Shown one piece after another: positions 10,086 through 19,100 of a DNA stretch of 64,000 bases. The notes beneath the pieces are model-generated. The model was not told the origin of the DNA. It ran no database searches and saw only the letters and a list, made by a program, of their open reading frames with translations. The stretch is from Flexivirga aerilata (lineage in GTDB: Bacteria > Actinomycetota > Actinomycetes > Actinomycetales > Dermatophilaceae), in contig NZ_JABENB010000002.1 of assembly GCF_013002715.1 (NCBI RefSeq), forward strand, positions 1 through 64,000, read 5' to 3'. A program made the position numbers and the translations under genes. The first letter of the stretch is position 1. Every line of letters starts with the position of its first letter.

Positions 10086-10150
10086 TTGCAAACGCGGGTA
10101 TAGTGGTGTGCAACACGTCGCCGTCGGGCGACCGGAGCCGGAGGACGGAC

Positions 10151-10603
10151 ATGGGCATTGCCGACGACGCGGTGGAGATCCGCGCGCAGGGCTGGCGCAC
10201 CCTCGCTGCGCTGCACGGACTGATCGACCAGGCGCTCGAGCGGGCGTTGAGCGCCGAACACGGTTTGTCCGTCGTGGAATTCACCGTGCTCGATGCCCTT
10301 TCGCGCCAGGACGGTTGGCACATGCGCATGCAGCAGTTGGCACGCGCTGCGGCGCTCTCGAGCAGCGCGACGACCAGGCTGGTAACGCGGCTGGAGGATC
10401 GGGGTCTGCTGCAGCGGGTGCTGTGTGCCGACGACCGGCGCGGCATCTACACCGAGCTGACCCCCAAGGGTTCGGCCCTGCTCGCCGACGCCCGGCCGAC
10501 CTACGACCGCACCCTGCACGACACGTTGGACGACGCGCGCGAGCGACCCGAGCTGGCCTGCCTGGTCGATGCGCTGGAGCAGCGACCGGCGAAGGCCGGC
10601 TGA
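10151..10603 (+). CDS. MarR-family transcriptional regulator
   Basis: The 150-residue protein has the MarR winged-helix layout. Helices before the DNA-binding part read GLSVVEFTVLDALSRQ. The recognition helix region is LARAAALSSSATTRLVTRLE, and the wing is DDRRGIYTELTPKGSALL. It probably represses itself and the divergent MFS pump by binding the palindrome upstream. The ATG at 10151 has a GGAGG ribosome binding site ending 6 nt upstream, which excludes the longer frame that reads through the operator. The inducer is unknown. Confidence 0.92.
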   Translation: MGIADDAVEIRAQGWRTLAALHGLIDQALERALSAEHGLSVVEFTVLDALSRQDGWHMRMQQLARAAALSSSATTRLVTRLEDRGLLQRVLCADDRRGIYTELTPKGSALLADARPTYDRTLHDTLDDARERPELACLVDALEQRPAKAG

Positions 10604-10637
10604 CGAGCTGCTGATCTGCGGCCGGTATGCCGCCGGC

Positions 10638-10669
10638 CTTGCTGCCGGGCTTGCTGCCCACGGCAGCAA
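10638..10669 (+). promoter_or_regulatory. PopR/ClgR-like operator upstream of the clpP pair
   Basis: A perfect 8-bp inverted repeat, TTGCTGCC-CAC-GGCAGCAA (10651-10669), has a 3-nt spacer. An extra direct half-copy CTTGCTGCC sits 12 bp earlier (10638-10646). The core CTGCC-N3-GGCAG matches, from memory, the Streptomyces PopR box TCTGCC-N3-GGCAGA. Its centre is 50 bp before the clpP start codon, a position suited to activation. Confidence 0.72.
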
Positions 10670-10709
10670 AGGGTCGCCAATTGCGTTGTGCGGCAGTGAT
10701 GCTGGCTGC

Positions 10710-11321
10710 ATGACCGATGAACAGCCTCGTCCACCCCACCCACTCAGCCGGCAGGTCGCCGAGCACCTGCTCGAGCAACGCATCGTCGTGCTCGACACCG
10801 CGCTCGACGACGAGATCGGCACCCGGCTGATCTCCCAGCTCTTCCTGTTGTCCGCGGACGACGGTCGCGCCGACATCAGCCTCTGGATCAACTCACCCGG
10901 CGGTTCGGTGCCGGCAATGCTGGCGATCATGGACGTGATGCACGCGATCCCGAACGACGTGTCCACGCTCGCACTCGGAATTGCTTGCAGCGCAGGGCAA
11001 TTCCTGTTGAGCGCCGGAGCGCCTGGCAAACGGTTTGCCCTGCCGCACTCGAAGATCCTGATGCACCAGGGCTCGGCGGGCATCGCCGGCACCGCGGTCG
11101 ACATCGAGCTGCAGGCCGACGATCTGCGCCAGACCCGCGACACCGTGCTCGGCCTCATCGCCGAGCACACGGGACAGCCGGTGGCCCGGATCTTCGAAGA
11201 CTCGTTGCGGGACCGCTGGTATACGGCGCGGCAGGCCGTCGACTACGGCTTCGTCGACCGGATCATCGACTCGGTCGACACCATTAAACCGCGCAAATCG
11301 CCTGTGGGACTGGGGGTTTGA
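10710..11321 (+). CDS. clpP: ATP-dependent Clp protease proteolytic subunit (first of a pair)
   Basis: The 203-residue ClpP has all three catalytic positions: Ser in [14 protein letters not shown], His in [11 protein letters not shown] and Asp in [17 protein letters not shown]. The substrate-strand segment [15 protein letters not shown] is also present. It forms a barrel peptidase fed by a Clp ATPase. The next gene is a second ClpP, 1 nt downstream, so a mixed two-ring complex is likely. No clpX or tig gene is adjacent, and a PopR/ClgR-like regulator follows. I therefore infer the auxiliary pair comparable to Streptomyces clpP3-clpP4 rather than the essential clpP1-clpP2. Searching the rest of the genome for another pair beside clpX would settle this. 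Confidence 0.93.
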   Translation: MTDEQPRPPHPLSRQVAEHLLEQRIVVLDTALDDEIGTRLISQLFLLSADDGRADISLWINSPGGSVPAMLAIMDVMHAIPNDVSTLALGIACSAGQFLLSAGAPGKRFALPHSKILMHQGSAGIAGTAVDIELQADDLRQTRDTVLGLIAEHTGQPVARIFEDSLRDRWYTARQAVDYGFVDRIIDSVDTIKPRKSPVGLGV

Positions 11322-11322
11322 G

Positions 11323-11919
11323 ATGTCCACCTACACGATCCCCAACGTCATCTCGTCGTCGGCGCGCGGCGACCGCATCATGGACGTCTACAGCCACCTG
11401 CTGACCGAGCGGATCGTCTATCTCGGCACCGAGATCGACGACGGCGTCTCCAACGCGCTGATCGCGCAGATCCTGCATCTGGAGGCGACCGCGCCCGAAC
11501 GCGAGATCAACCTCTACATCAACTCGCCGGGTGGCTCGCTCACCGCGACGTTCGCGATCTACGACGCGATGCGGTTTGTGCGGTCCCCGGTGGCGACCAC
11601 CTGTGTGGGGCAGGCGTGCTCGACGGCGGCCATCCTGCTCGCGGCGGGCGAGTCCGGGCGGCGCAGTCTCCTGCCGCACTCGCGGGTGCTGCTGCACCAG
11701 CCGTCGGGCCGTGGTCAGGGCGCGGTGCCGGACCTGATCCTCGCCGCGGACGAGGTGATCCGAGTGCGGGCCGAGGCCGAGGAGATCTTGGCCCGGCATA
11801 CAGGACAGACGCCGGAGGTGCTGCGCAAGGACACCGACCGGGACAGGATCTTCACCCCGCACGACGCGGTCGCCTACGGTCTGGCCGACCAGGTGGTCGC
11901 CTACCGCGAAGCCGACTAG
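11323..11919 (+). CDS. clpP: ATP-dependent Clp protease proteolytic subunit (second of a pair)
   Basis: The 198-residue ClpP carries Ser in [16 protein letters not shown], His in [14 protein letters not shown] and Asp in [19 protein letters not shown]. It differs from its neighbour at the N-terminus ([19 protein letters not shown]) and probably supplies the other ring of the complex. It starts 1 nt after the upstream clpP stop and is therefore co-transcribed. Its stop overlaps the convergent regulator's stop by 4 bp (CTAG), so the protease genes and their regulator share a 3' end. Confidence 0.93.
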   Translation: MSTYTIPNVISSSARGDRIMDVYSHLLTERIVYLGTEIDDGVSNALIAQILHLEATAPEREINLYINSPGGSLTATFAIYDAMRFVRSPVATTCVGQACSTAAILLAAGESGRRSLLPHSRVLLHQPSGRGQGAVPDLILAADEVIRVRAEAEEILARHTGQTPEVLRKDTDRDRIFTPHDAVAYGLADQVVAYREAD

Positions 11920-12230
11920 GCGGCGAGCGCCACCGGCCCGCGCGGCATCGCGGCGAAGGTCTCCCGCCGCAGGTCGCGCACGGTCAGGTCGGTCACCTCG
12001 GTGAGCGTGCAGCCGAGCGCACCGGCGACGGCCGCGACGATCTCGGACGAGGGGTCCTTGCGGCCGCGCTCGATCTCCGAGAGGTATTGCGGCGAAATGC
12101 CAGCAATGGCAGCGGTGTCCGCCAGGGTCATGCGACGGTGGCGGCGCAGTTGGCGCAGGCGGGTGCCGAGCACCTCGCGCCAGAGAGGCTCCACCGGTCG
12201 GATCTGTCGCAGCTGCCGCACGTCACCCAT
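11916..12230 (-). CDS. PopR/ClgR-like XRE-family regulator of clpP genes
   Basis: The 104-residue protein has a single Xre/Cro helix-turn-helix near residues 25-80 ([20 protein letters not shown], then [20 protein letters not shown]). This closely resembles the ClgR/PopR activators of clp genes (xSxGYLSExERGxKxxSSE). The chain ends VALAA; a terminal Ala-Ala is, from memory, the degradation signal through which ClpP1/ClpP2 destroys PopR in Streptomyces. The ATG at 12230 has a -10-like TACGGT 6 nt upstream (leaderless), whereas GGGAG directly abuts the ATG and could serve only the GTG at 12221. The gene has its own matching palindrome at 12271-12287, so autoregulation is likely. Confidence 0.85.
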   Translation of the reverse strand: MGDVRQLRQIRPVEPLWREVLGTRLRQLRRHRRMTLADTAAIAGISPQYLSEIERGRKDPSSEIVAAVAGALGCTLTEVTDLTVRDLRRETFAAMPRGPVALAA

Positions 12231-12270
12231 CTCCCGACCGTATGACGGCAGCCCGCGGCCGCGCCGCAGT

Positions 12271-12287
12271 TTCTGCTGAGAGCAGAA
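12271..12287 (-). promoter_or_regulatory. candidate PopR-like operator upstream of its own gene
   Basis: TTCTGCT-GAG-AGCAGAA is a perfect 7-bp inverted repeat with a 3-nt spacer, sharing the CTGC-N-NNN-N-GCAG core with the site upstream of the clpP pair. Its centre lies 49 bp before the regulator's ATG, almost the same distance as at clpP. Upstream, to 12502, the gap holds only short degenerate repeats: three CGCC(A/G)GAC(C/T)CCCGC words at 12296-12376 and four tandem GTCGCCG-type words near 12438-12465. Confidence 0.65.
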
Positions 12288-12502
12288 CCACCGCTCGCCG
12301 GACCCCCGCAGACCCCGGCGACCCGTTCGCCAGACCCCCGCCCCACTACCCGCTCGCCAGACTCCCGCACGACCCGCCACTGACGGCTTCCTCGCCGACC
12401 GACGCCTCGATCAGGCCGTCAGTCGCCGCGTGACGCGTCAGTCGCCGGTCGCCGGTCGCCGGTCGTCAGCGCGGCCCCAATAAGCGGCCTCAGCGCGCGG
12501 CC

Positions 12503-13774
12503 TCAGTGGGCGGCGTGGGAGCGGTCGGGTTCGCGCACCGAGGGCACGAGCAGCAGCGCCAGGGTGGCGGCCGCGCCGACGGCGAGCAGGGCGTGCAGCA
12601 CACCGACGTGTTCGCCGAGGAAGCCGAGCAGCGGCGGTCCGGCGAGGAACGCGGTGTAGGCGATCGTGCTGACCACCGAGATGCGGGCGTGCGCCTGGGC
12701 CGGGTCGTCCGCCGCGGCGCTCATCCCGACCGGGAAGCCGAGCGAGACTCCGACGCCCCAGACGACGACCCCGGCATACGCGATCGGCGTGGAGCCGAAA
12801 ACGACTGCGAGACAACCGACCACGGCGAGTGCGAAGGCGCAGCGCAGCACCGGCACCCGGCCGTGCCGGTCGAGAATGGCGGTGCCGGTGATACGACCGA
12901 TCGTCATGAAGGTGAGGAAGGTGGCGAAGGCCAGCACACCGGCCCACTTGGGCACGTTGTGCCCCTCGACGAAGGCCACGGACAGCCAGTCGTTTGCGGT
13001 GCCCTCGGTGAACCCCGCTGCGAGCGTGACCACGCCGATGAGCAGGACGCGAGGGTCGAGCCACGCGGACAGGTGACTCGACTTCCCTGCGGGTTCGGTT
13101 GCGGAGTCTGGGTTTTCGGGCTTCTCAGAGCTCTCGGGCTCGGAGGTGACTTCACCGAGCGCGCGGAATCCGCCGGCCGCCCACGCCGTACCTGCGGCGA
13201 GCAGTGCCATGACGACGATCACGTGAAGCCAGACCGGCACGCGCAACGCGGTCAAGCCGGCGCCGAGCAGCGCGGCCGCGACAGTGCCGCCACTGAACAT
13301 CGCGTGGAAGCGCGGCATGATCGAGCGGCCGAGGTGCTGCTCGACGACGGTGCCCTCGAGGTTCATCGCGACGTCCCAGATGCCGACACCCCAGCCCGCG
13401 ACGAAGAGGCTGACCGCGGCGAGCCAGAGCTGGTGGGTGTCGATGCCGATCGCGGACAGCGAGTAGCCGAGCGTGGTGGCGGCCGAGCCGGCGAGCACCG
13501 TGCGCCGCGCACCGAAACGGCCGGTGATCCAGCCCGACATCGGCAGCCCGAGCACGCTGCCGAGCGCGCCGGCGAGCAGGAACAGGCCGAGCTGGCCGGC
13601 GGACAGGTGCAGCAGCGATTTGGTGTCGGGGATGCGCGAGGCGTAGGTGGCGAAGGCCGCGCCGTTGAGCGCGAAGACGATCATCACCGAGCGTGAGGCG
13701 CGGCGGACCGCGTCCGGGGCGGGGGAGCCCGGGCGGGTCGGTCGGTCGTTGCGCAGGTCGTCCACCGTTGCCAC
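12503..13774 (-). CDS. MFS transporter
   Basis: The roughly 423-residue protein has about 12 membrane helices, with MFS motif A-like LPMSGWITGRFGARRTVL after helix 2. Between helices 6 and 7 lies a charged Glu/Ser/Pro loop (EVTSEPESSEKPENPDS). It resembles the YbjJ-like or fucose-permease-like branch of the MFS superfamily, and the substrate is unknown. The GTG at 13774 is chosen because AGGAGG lies 5 nt upstream. The longer frame begins inside the LacI operator and is rejected. It diverges from a LacI-type regulator with a twin palindrome between them, so it is probably induced by a sugar or related ligand. Confidence 0.87.
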   Translation of the reverse strand: MATVDDLRNDRPTRPGSPAPDAVRRASRSVMIVFALNGAAFATYASRIPDTKSLLHLSAGQLGLFLLAGALGSVLGLPMSGWITGRFGARRTVLAGSAATTLGYSLSAIGIDTHQLWLAAVSLFVAGWGVGIWDVAMNLEGTVVEQHLGRSIMPRFHAMFSGGTVAAALLGAGLTALRVPVWLHVIVVMALLAAGTAWAAGGFRALGEVTSEPESSEKPENPDSATEPAGKSSHLSAWLDPRVLLIGVVTLAAGFTEGTANDWLSVAFVEGHNVPKWAGVLAFATFLTFMTIGRITGTAILDRHGRVPVLRCAFALAVVGCLAVVFGSTPIAYAGVVVWGVGVSLGFPVGMSAAADDPAQAHARISVVSTIAYTAFLAGPPLLGFLGEHVGVLHALLAVGAAATLALLLVPSVREPDRSHAAH

Positions 13775-13826
13775 GGTGCTCCTCCCGGGGTGAGTGCGGA
13801 GCCTGCAGGGGGCTCCTGGATGTCGA

Positions 13827-13854
13827 TCGAATCGATTCGATCGAATCGATTCGA
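13827..13854. promoter_or_regulatory. tandem LacI-type operators
   Basis: Two head-to-tail copies of the perfect 14-bp palindrome TCGAATCGATTCGA abut at 13827-13840 and 13841-13854. The array continues to the -10-like TAGTCT (13855-13860), which ends 7 nt before the lacI-type ATG. Occupancy would cover the lacI promoter and sit upstream of the MFS gene. This indicates autorepression and control of the transporter. Confidence 0.85.
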
Positions 13855-13867
13855 TAGTCTGCTGCAC

Positions 13868-14950
13868 ATGCCCTCACGTGGTCAAGCCGGAGCCGTCGCC
13901 CGAGTGACGTTGCGCGATGTCGCGCAGCTCGCCGGTGTCTCGATGTCGACCGCGTCCCTGGTCTTCAGCGGCAACAAGCCGGTCGCGCAGGACACCGCGG
14001 GCCGGGTGCGGGCGGCCGCCGAGCGACTCGGCTACACCGGGCCGCACCCGATGGCCTCCTCGTTGCGGCACGGCCGCAGCGGTGTGATCGCGGCGGTGGT
14101 CGAGCGGCGCATCCTGCACGCCTTCCGCGATCCGTATGTCGTCGCCGTGCTCGACGGCCTGTCCCAAGTCGTGGGGGAGATGGGCTCGGGGCTGCTGCTG
14201 TTGCCCGACGCGACGGAAGGACACGGCGACCCCGGCCCGCAGGTTTCCCGCATCGTCGCGGATGCCGCGGTCTTCATGCTGTGCGGGGACGAAAACAACG
14301 CATTGGCAACACAATTCGCCGCACGCGGGGTGCCAGTCGTCGGCACCGGTGCGCCCTGCGGCCCGGGCATCGTGCAGGTCGAGGTGCCCGAGCGGGACGC
14401 GTCCGCGCGGGTGGCTCGTCACCTGCGCGACCTGGGCCACCGCACGGTCGGGCACATCATGATGCCGCTCGCATGGGGCAACGAGACCGGCTTGCGCACG
14501 CTGGACACCGTGCGCCGCAGCCACTTTCCCGACACCCGGGAGCGCGCGCTGGGCGTGCGGGACGTCTTTGCCCGGGCTGCGCTCGTCGAGGCGGCGGAGG
14601 CCGATTTCGACTCCGGGTATGCCGCCGCCAACCTCCTGCTCGACCGCCCCGACCCGCCGACCGCGATCATCGCGCAGAGCGACCTGCTGGCCGCCGGCGC
14701 CGTGCAGGCGGCGAGCGATCGCGGCCTGCGAGTGCCCGAGGACCTCTCGGTCACCGGCTTCGACGGGGTGTCACTGCCGTGGTTTGGGCGGGAACTCACC
14801 ACGATCGACCAGCGACCGCTCGAGAAGGGGCGCGCCGTCGGCGAGGTCGTGCGCGACCTGCTCGCCGGTGACGAGGTCGGCGATGTATCGTTCGAGGTGT
14901 CGCTGCGCGTCGGTGACACCACCGGCCCGGCACCCGATGGGCCTCGGTGA
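13868..14950 (+). CDS. LacI-family transcriptional regulator
   Basis: The 360-residue repressor begins, after a short tail, with the LacI headpiece (VTLRDVAQLAGVSMSTASLV, residues 13-32, then FSGNKPVAQDTAGRV). The C-terminal half is a periplasmic-binding-like effector domain including SDLLAAGAVQAASDRG and DLSVTGFDG. The ATG at 13868 is supported by TAGTCT ending 7 nt upstream, so the transcript is probably leaderless and the operator lies entirely in the promoter. It most likely controls the divergent MFS transporter. The ligand is not identifiable. Confidence 0.93.
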   Translation: MPSRGQAGAVARVTLRDVAQLAGVSMSTASLVFSGNKPVAQDTAGRVRAAAERLGYTGPHPMASSLRHGRSGVIAAVVERRILHAFRDPYVVAVLDGLSQVVGEMGSGLLLLPDATEGHGDPGPQVSRIVADAAVFMLCGDENNALATQFAARGVPVVGTGAPCGPGIVQVEVPERDASARVARHLRDLGHRTVGHIMMPLAWGNETGLRTLDTVRRSHFPDTRERALGVRDVFARAALVEAAEADFDSGYAAANLLLDRPDPPTAIIAQSDLLAAGAVQAASDRGLRVPEDLSVTGFDGVSLPWFGRELTTIDQRPLEKGRAVGEVVRDLLAGDEVGDVSFEVSLRVGDTTGPAPDGPR

Positions 14951-14988
14951 CATCGGCTCCCCCCCCGGCGCCCGAGTGACGGCTCGTC

Positions 14989-15024
14989 CGGCGAGTGACG
15001 CCTCGTCACGGTCGTCACTCGCCG
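14989..15024. terminator. convergent hairpin between lacI-type gene and hydrolase
   Basis: CGGCGAGTGACG (14989-15000) pairs with CGTCACTCGCCG (15013-15024) around a 12-nt loop, midway between two convergent genes. A bidirectional terminator is likely. Related words (GAGTGACGGCTCG, GCCGTCAGTCGC) crowd the same 90-bp gap. Confidence 0.55.
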
Positions 15025-15043
15025 AGGGAGCCGTCAGTCGCGG

Positions 15044-16018
15044 TCAGACCGGGAGCTTGGCGGCCAGGAACCTCAGGTAGTCGTTCGAGGCCTCCTCGAA
15101 CGGCGCGCCGAGGTAGATGTCGAAGTGACCGATGTCGTACTCCTTGACCGTGCCGTTGGGCGCCTTGGCGGCATACACGCGAGTCGGTCCGGGTGGGGCG
15201 ACGGTGTCCTTGCTGCAGATCGCGAAGTAGGTCGGTGCCTCGATCGCGGAGGTGGCCCAGCCGGGGTAGTAGGCCGGGATCTGCACGGCCGCGCGGGCGC
15301 CGACCTTGTTGATCCAGGTGACGCCCGGCGGGACGAGCGCGTGGATGCCGTCCCAGACGTCGGGGGCGTTCATCAGGGCGACGTCGTTCGGATGGCCGGC
15401 GAGCGGGATGGTGACCATCTGGCCGACCGCGCTGGCCGCGATGTCTGCGGTGGCGAGTGCCCCGGCGCCGGCGATCGCCACCGGGCCGATGGTCGCCGTC
15501 GACGCGGCGCCATCGGTGAAGGGACACTGCGAAATCACTGCTGCGACACGGGGATCCGCCGCTGCGACCTTGAGGACATGGCCGCCGGAGAAGGACGTGC
15601 CGAAGATGCCGACCCGGTCCGGGTCGACGCCGGGCAGCTGCCGGGCCCAGGCGATCGCGGCGTGCCAGTCCTGCAACTGGCTGGGGATGTCGAGCAGCTG
15701 TCGCGGCCGGCCGGTGCTGCCCGCGAAGAAGCGGTAGTCGAACGCGACGACGACATAACCGGCGGCGACGAACTTGCGCGCATAGGCGTCCAGGCCCATC
15801 TCCTTGATGCAGCCGAGGCCGTGTGCGGTGACGATGACCGGCCGGCGGCTGCTCGTGTCGGCGGTCGGGCGGTAGAGCCAGCCGGACAGCCACTCACGAT
15901 GGCTGGGGATCCATACATCGGCGCGCGGTGGTGCGGCGGCGCTCGCCGATGGTGCGAAGGCGACCGCGGCGCCGGTGGCGACGAGACCGGTGAGGAAGGT
16001 GCGACGGGTGGTGGCCAT
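15044..16018 (-). CDS. Tat-exported alpha/beta hydrolase
   Basis: The 324-residue protein starts MATTRRTFLTGLVATGAAVA, a twin-arginine signal with cleavage near AFAPSASA. The mature enzyme has the hydrolase oxyanion region TAHGLGCIKEMGLDAYARKF and the nucleophile elbow GIFGTSFSGGHVL (GxSxSGG). A likely catalytic His lies in YDIGHFDIYLG near the end. It resembles secreted acetyl-xylan-esterase or dienelactone-hydrolase-like enzymes, and the substrate is unknown. The ATG at 16018 has GGAGG 5 nt upstream, which excludes the longer frame. Its promoter must lie in the 103 bp after dnaE2, where TTGACG on the minus strand could be a -35 element. Confidence 0.88.
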   Translation of the reverse strand: MATTRRTFLTGLVATGAAVAFAPSASAAAPPRADVWIPSHREWLSGWLYRPTADTSSRRPVIVTAHGLGCIKEMGLDAYARKFVAAGYVVVAFDYRFFAGSTGRPRQLLDIPSQLQDWHAAIAWARQLPGVDPDRVGIFGTSFSGGHVLKVAAADPRVAAVISQCPFTDGAASTATIGPVAIAGAGALATADIAASAVGQMVTIPLAGHPNDVALMNAPDVWDGIHALVPPGVTWINKVGARAAVQIPAYYPGWATSAIEAPTYFAICSKDTVAPPGPTRVYAAKAPNGTVKEYDIGHFDIYLGAPFEEASNDYLRFLAAKLPV

Positions 16019-16121
16019 GAGCCCTCCAGAGATGTCTTGCCGGCTGTCAACGACGGTAGCGCTTCTGGTTACGGTCTCGTCAATAGCTGGGTGCCGAATC
16101 TGGCACCGCAGGCCGCGCGGG

Positions 16122-19100
16122 TCACTGGAAGTCACGCGATCTGACCTGCACGTGGATGGTGAGGTGTTCGAGCCGGTCGGCGACCAGGTTGATCACGCCG
16201 TCCTCCGAACGCTCCAGCACGCCGCGCACCACCATGGCCGGTGAGGACCGGGCGATGCGCCGGTAGCGGTGCCACACCCCGCGCGACACGATGACATTGA
16301 GGATGCCGGTCTCGTCCTCGAGGTTGACGAAGGTGATGCCGCCGGCCGTCGCCGGACGCTGGCGGTGCGTGACGACCCCACCCACGTGCACCCGCCGGCC
16401 GGTCTCGAAGTGCTGCAACTGGGTGATGGGCAGCACCCCACGGGCATCCAGGTCGGCTCGGGTATGACGCATCGGGTGGTCCTGCGGGCTGATGCCGGTC
16501 GCCTGCAGGTCGTGCACGAGCAGCTCGCCGATGCTCAACTCCGGCAGCAGCGGTGGCTGGTAGGGCACCCGCACCTCCAGTTGGTCGCCGCGGATCGACG
16601 CGGCCTCGGCCGACTGCCACAGCGCATCGCGCCGCGAACCGGAGATGCCGTCGAGCGCTCCGGACAGCGAAAGTGCCTCCATCTGCTCGGTGTTCAGCTC
16701 TGCCCGGCGCGCCAGGTCGGCCAGGTCGCGGAACGGCCCGGACGACTCACGCTGCTGCACGATGCGCTCCGCCGCGGCCTCGCCGAGCGCGGTGATGTCG
16801 GACAGCCCGAGCCGCACCGCACACGGCCAGTCGCGCCGGTGCTCCTGCCAGTCCTCCGGCGCGGCAGCATCGAAGTCGCCGACCTTGCCGGGATTGTCGT
16901 GCAGGCACTCCTCGCGGCCGCCTGCGGTCATCGATCCGTCGGGCTGCTCCGGCTCGAGATCGGCATACACGTTGGACCGGTGGATGTCGGGGGAGCGCAC
17001 CGAGACGCCGTGCCGGCGCGCATCGCCGGTGAGCGTCTGCGGCGAGTAGAAACCCATCGGCTGGGAGCGCAGCAGACCGGCGAGAAACGCTGCGGGGTAA
17101 TGCAATTTGAGCCATGAGCTGGCATAGACGAGCACCGCGAAACTGAGCGCGTGCGACTCGGCGAAACCGAAGTTGGCGAACGCCTCGATCTTGGTGTAGA
17201 TCTCGTCGGCGAGCTCATCGGTGATGCCGTTGCGCGCCATACCGGCGTACAGCTTGTCGCGCAGCCGGTCGATGCGTTCGACGCCGCGCTTGGAGCCCAT
17301 CGCCCGGCGCAGCAGGTCGGCGTCGGTCGAGCTGCAGTCGCCCACGGCGATCGCCATCTGCATCAGCTGCTCCTGGAAGAGCGGCACCCCGAGGGTGCGT
17401 TCGAGCACCGGCTTCACCAGCGGGTGCGGGTAGGTGATGTCCTCCTTGCCGGTGCGCCGCCGGATGTAGGGATGGACCGCGCCGCCCTGGATCGGGCCGG
17501 GCCGGATCAGCCCGATCTCGACCGCCAGGTCGTAGAAGCTGCGCGGCTTGAGCCGGGGGAGGGTGCCCATCTGCGCGCGGCTCTCGACCTGGAACACCCC
17601 GATCGAGTCGGCGCGGCACAGCATGTCGTAGACGCCGGGCTCCTCCTTGGGGATCGTCTCGATCCGCCAGCGCTCGCCGAGGTGCTGCTCGACCAGGTCG
17701 AAGGTGTGCTGCAGTGCGGCCAGCATGCCGAGCCCCAGCAGGTCGAACTTCACCAGCCCCATCCAGGCGCAATCGTCCTTATCCCATTGCAGGACAGTGC
17801 GATCCACCATGCGGGCGTGCTCGATCGGGCACACCTCACCCACCGGCCGGTCGGTGAGCACCATGCCGCCGGAGTGGATGCCGAGGTGGCGTGGATAGGT
17901 CAGCACCTGGCGCGCCAGATCGATGACCGGGGCGGGGATGTCGTGGTCCTGGCTGGAGATCTCCGCACCCCATCGCTCCACCTGCCGGGACCAGGCGTCC
18001 TGCTGCCCCTGGCTCGCGCCGAGCGCCTTGGCCATGTCACGCACGGCGTTCTTCGGGCGGTAGGTGACGACGTTGGCGACCTGGGCGGCGTTGCGTCTGC
18101 CATATCGCTGGTAGACGTGCTGGATGACCTCCTCGCGCCGGCGGGAGTCGAAGTCGACGTCGATGTCGGGTGCCTCCTCGCGCAGCTCGGACAGGAAGCG
18201 TTCGAAGGGCAGCTCGTAGTAGATGGGGTCGATCACGGTGATGCCGAGCACGTAACACACGGCCGAGGCCGCCGCCGAACCACGCCCCTGACACAGGATG
18301 CCCTGACTGCGGGCAAACTCGACGATCTCGTGGACGATCAGGAAATATCCCGGAAAGTCTTTTTTCTCAATGACATTCAGCTCTCGCTCGAGCCGGGCGT
18401 ATGCCGCATGGTTGTCCGCCGGATAACGCTCCGGCGCACGCTGCATGGTGATCTCCCGCAGGTAGCTCATCGGGGTGTGCCCGTCGGGCACCTCCTGCCG
18501 AGGCAGTCGCGGCGAGGTCGCGCGCAGACTGAAGCCGAGCTCGTCGGCGAGCTCGACCGTGCGTTGCACCGCTCCGGGGAAGCGGCCGAACCGCGCCGCC
18601 ATCTCGGCGCCGCTGCGCACGTGGGCGCCGGAGTGGCCCGGCAGCCAGCCGTCGAGCTCCTCCAGGCTGCGCCGGGCGCGCACCGCGGCGAGGGCCGTGG
18701 AGAGTGGATATTGCGTCGGGTTGGCGTAGTGCACGGCATTGGTGGCGACGACCTCTGCGCCGGCGGCAGCGGCCACCGCGGCAAGCTGATCGCACCGGCT
18801 GCTGTCGCCCGGGTCGCCATGGTCGGTCAGCTCGACGTAGACGTTGTCCTTGCCGAAAAGCTCCTGCAGTCGCCGTAGTTCGGCGATCGCCGCCTCGACA
18901 CCGCGGGTGCGCAGGGCGTGCGGCACGCTGCCCTTCCGGCAACCGGTGAGCACCACCCAGTGGCCGGCCGCCTCCTCGGCGAGAGTGTGCAGGTCGTAGA
19001 CCGGGCGACCCTTCTCGGCCGACTCGGCGAGCTGTGCCTCGGTGATCGCGCGGGCCAGCCGGCGGTAGCCCTCCTCGCGGCGGGCGAGCACGAGCAGGTG

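Noticed and set aside
10710..11919. Essential clpP1-clpP2 operon
   Set aside because: No tig or clpX is adjacent and a PopR-like regulator is present, so an auxiliary pair is more likely, although only the complete genome can prove it.
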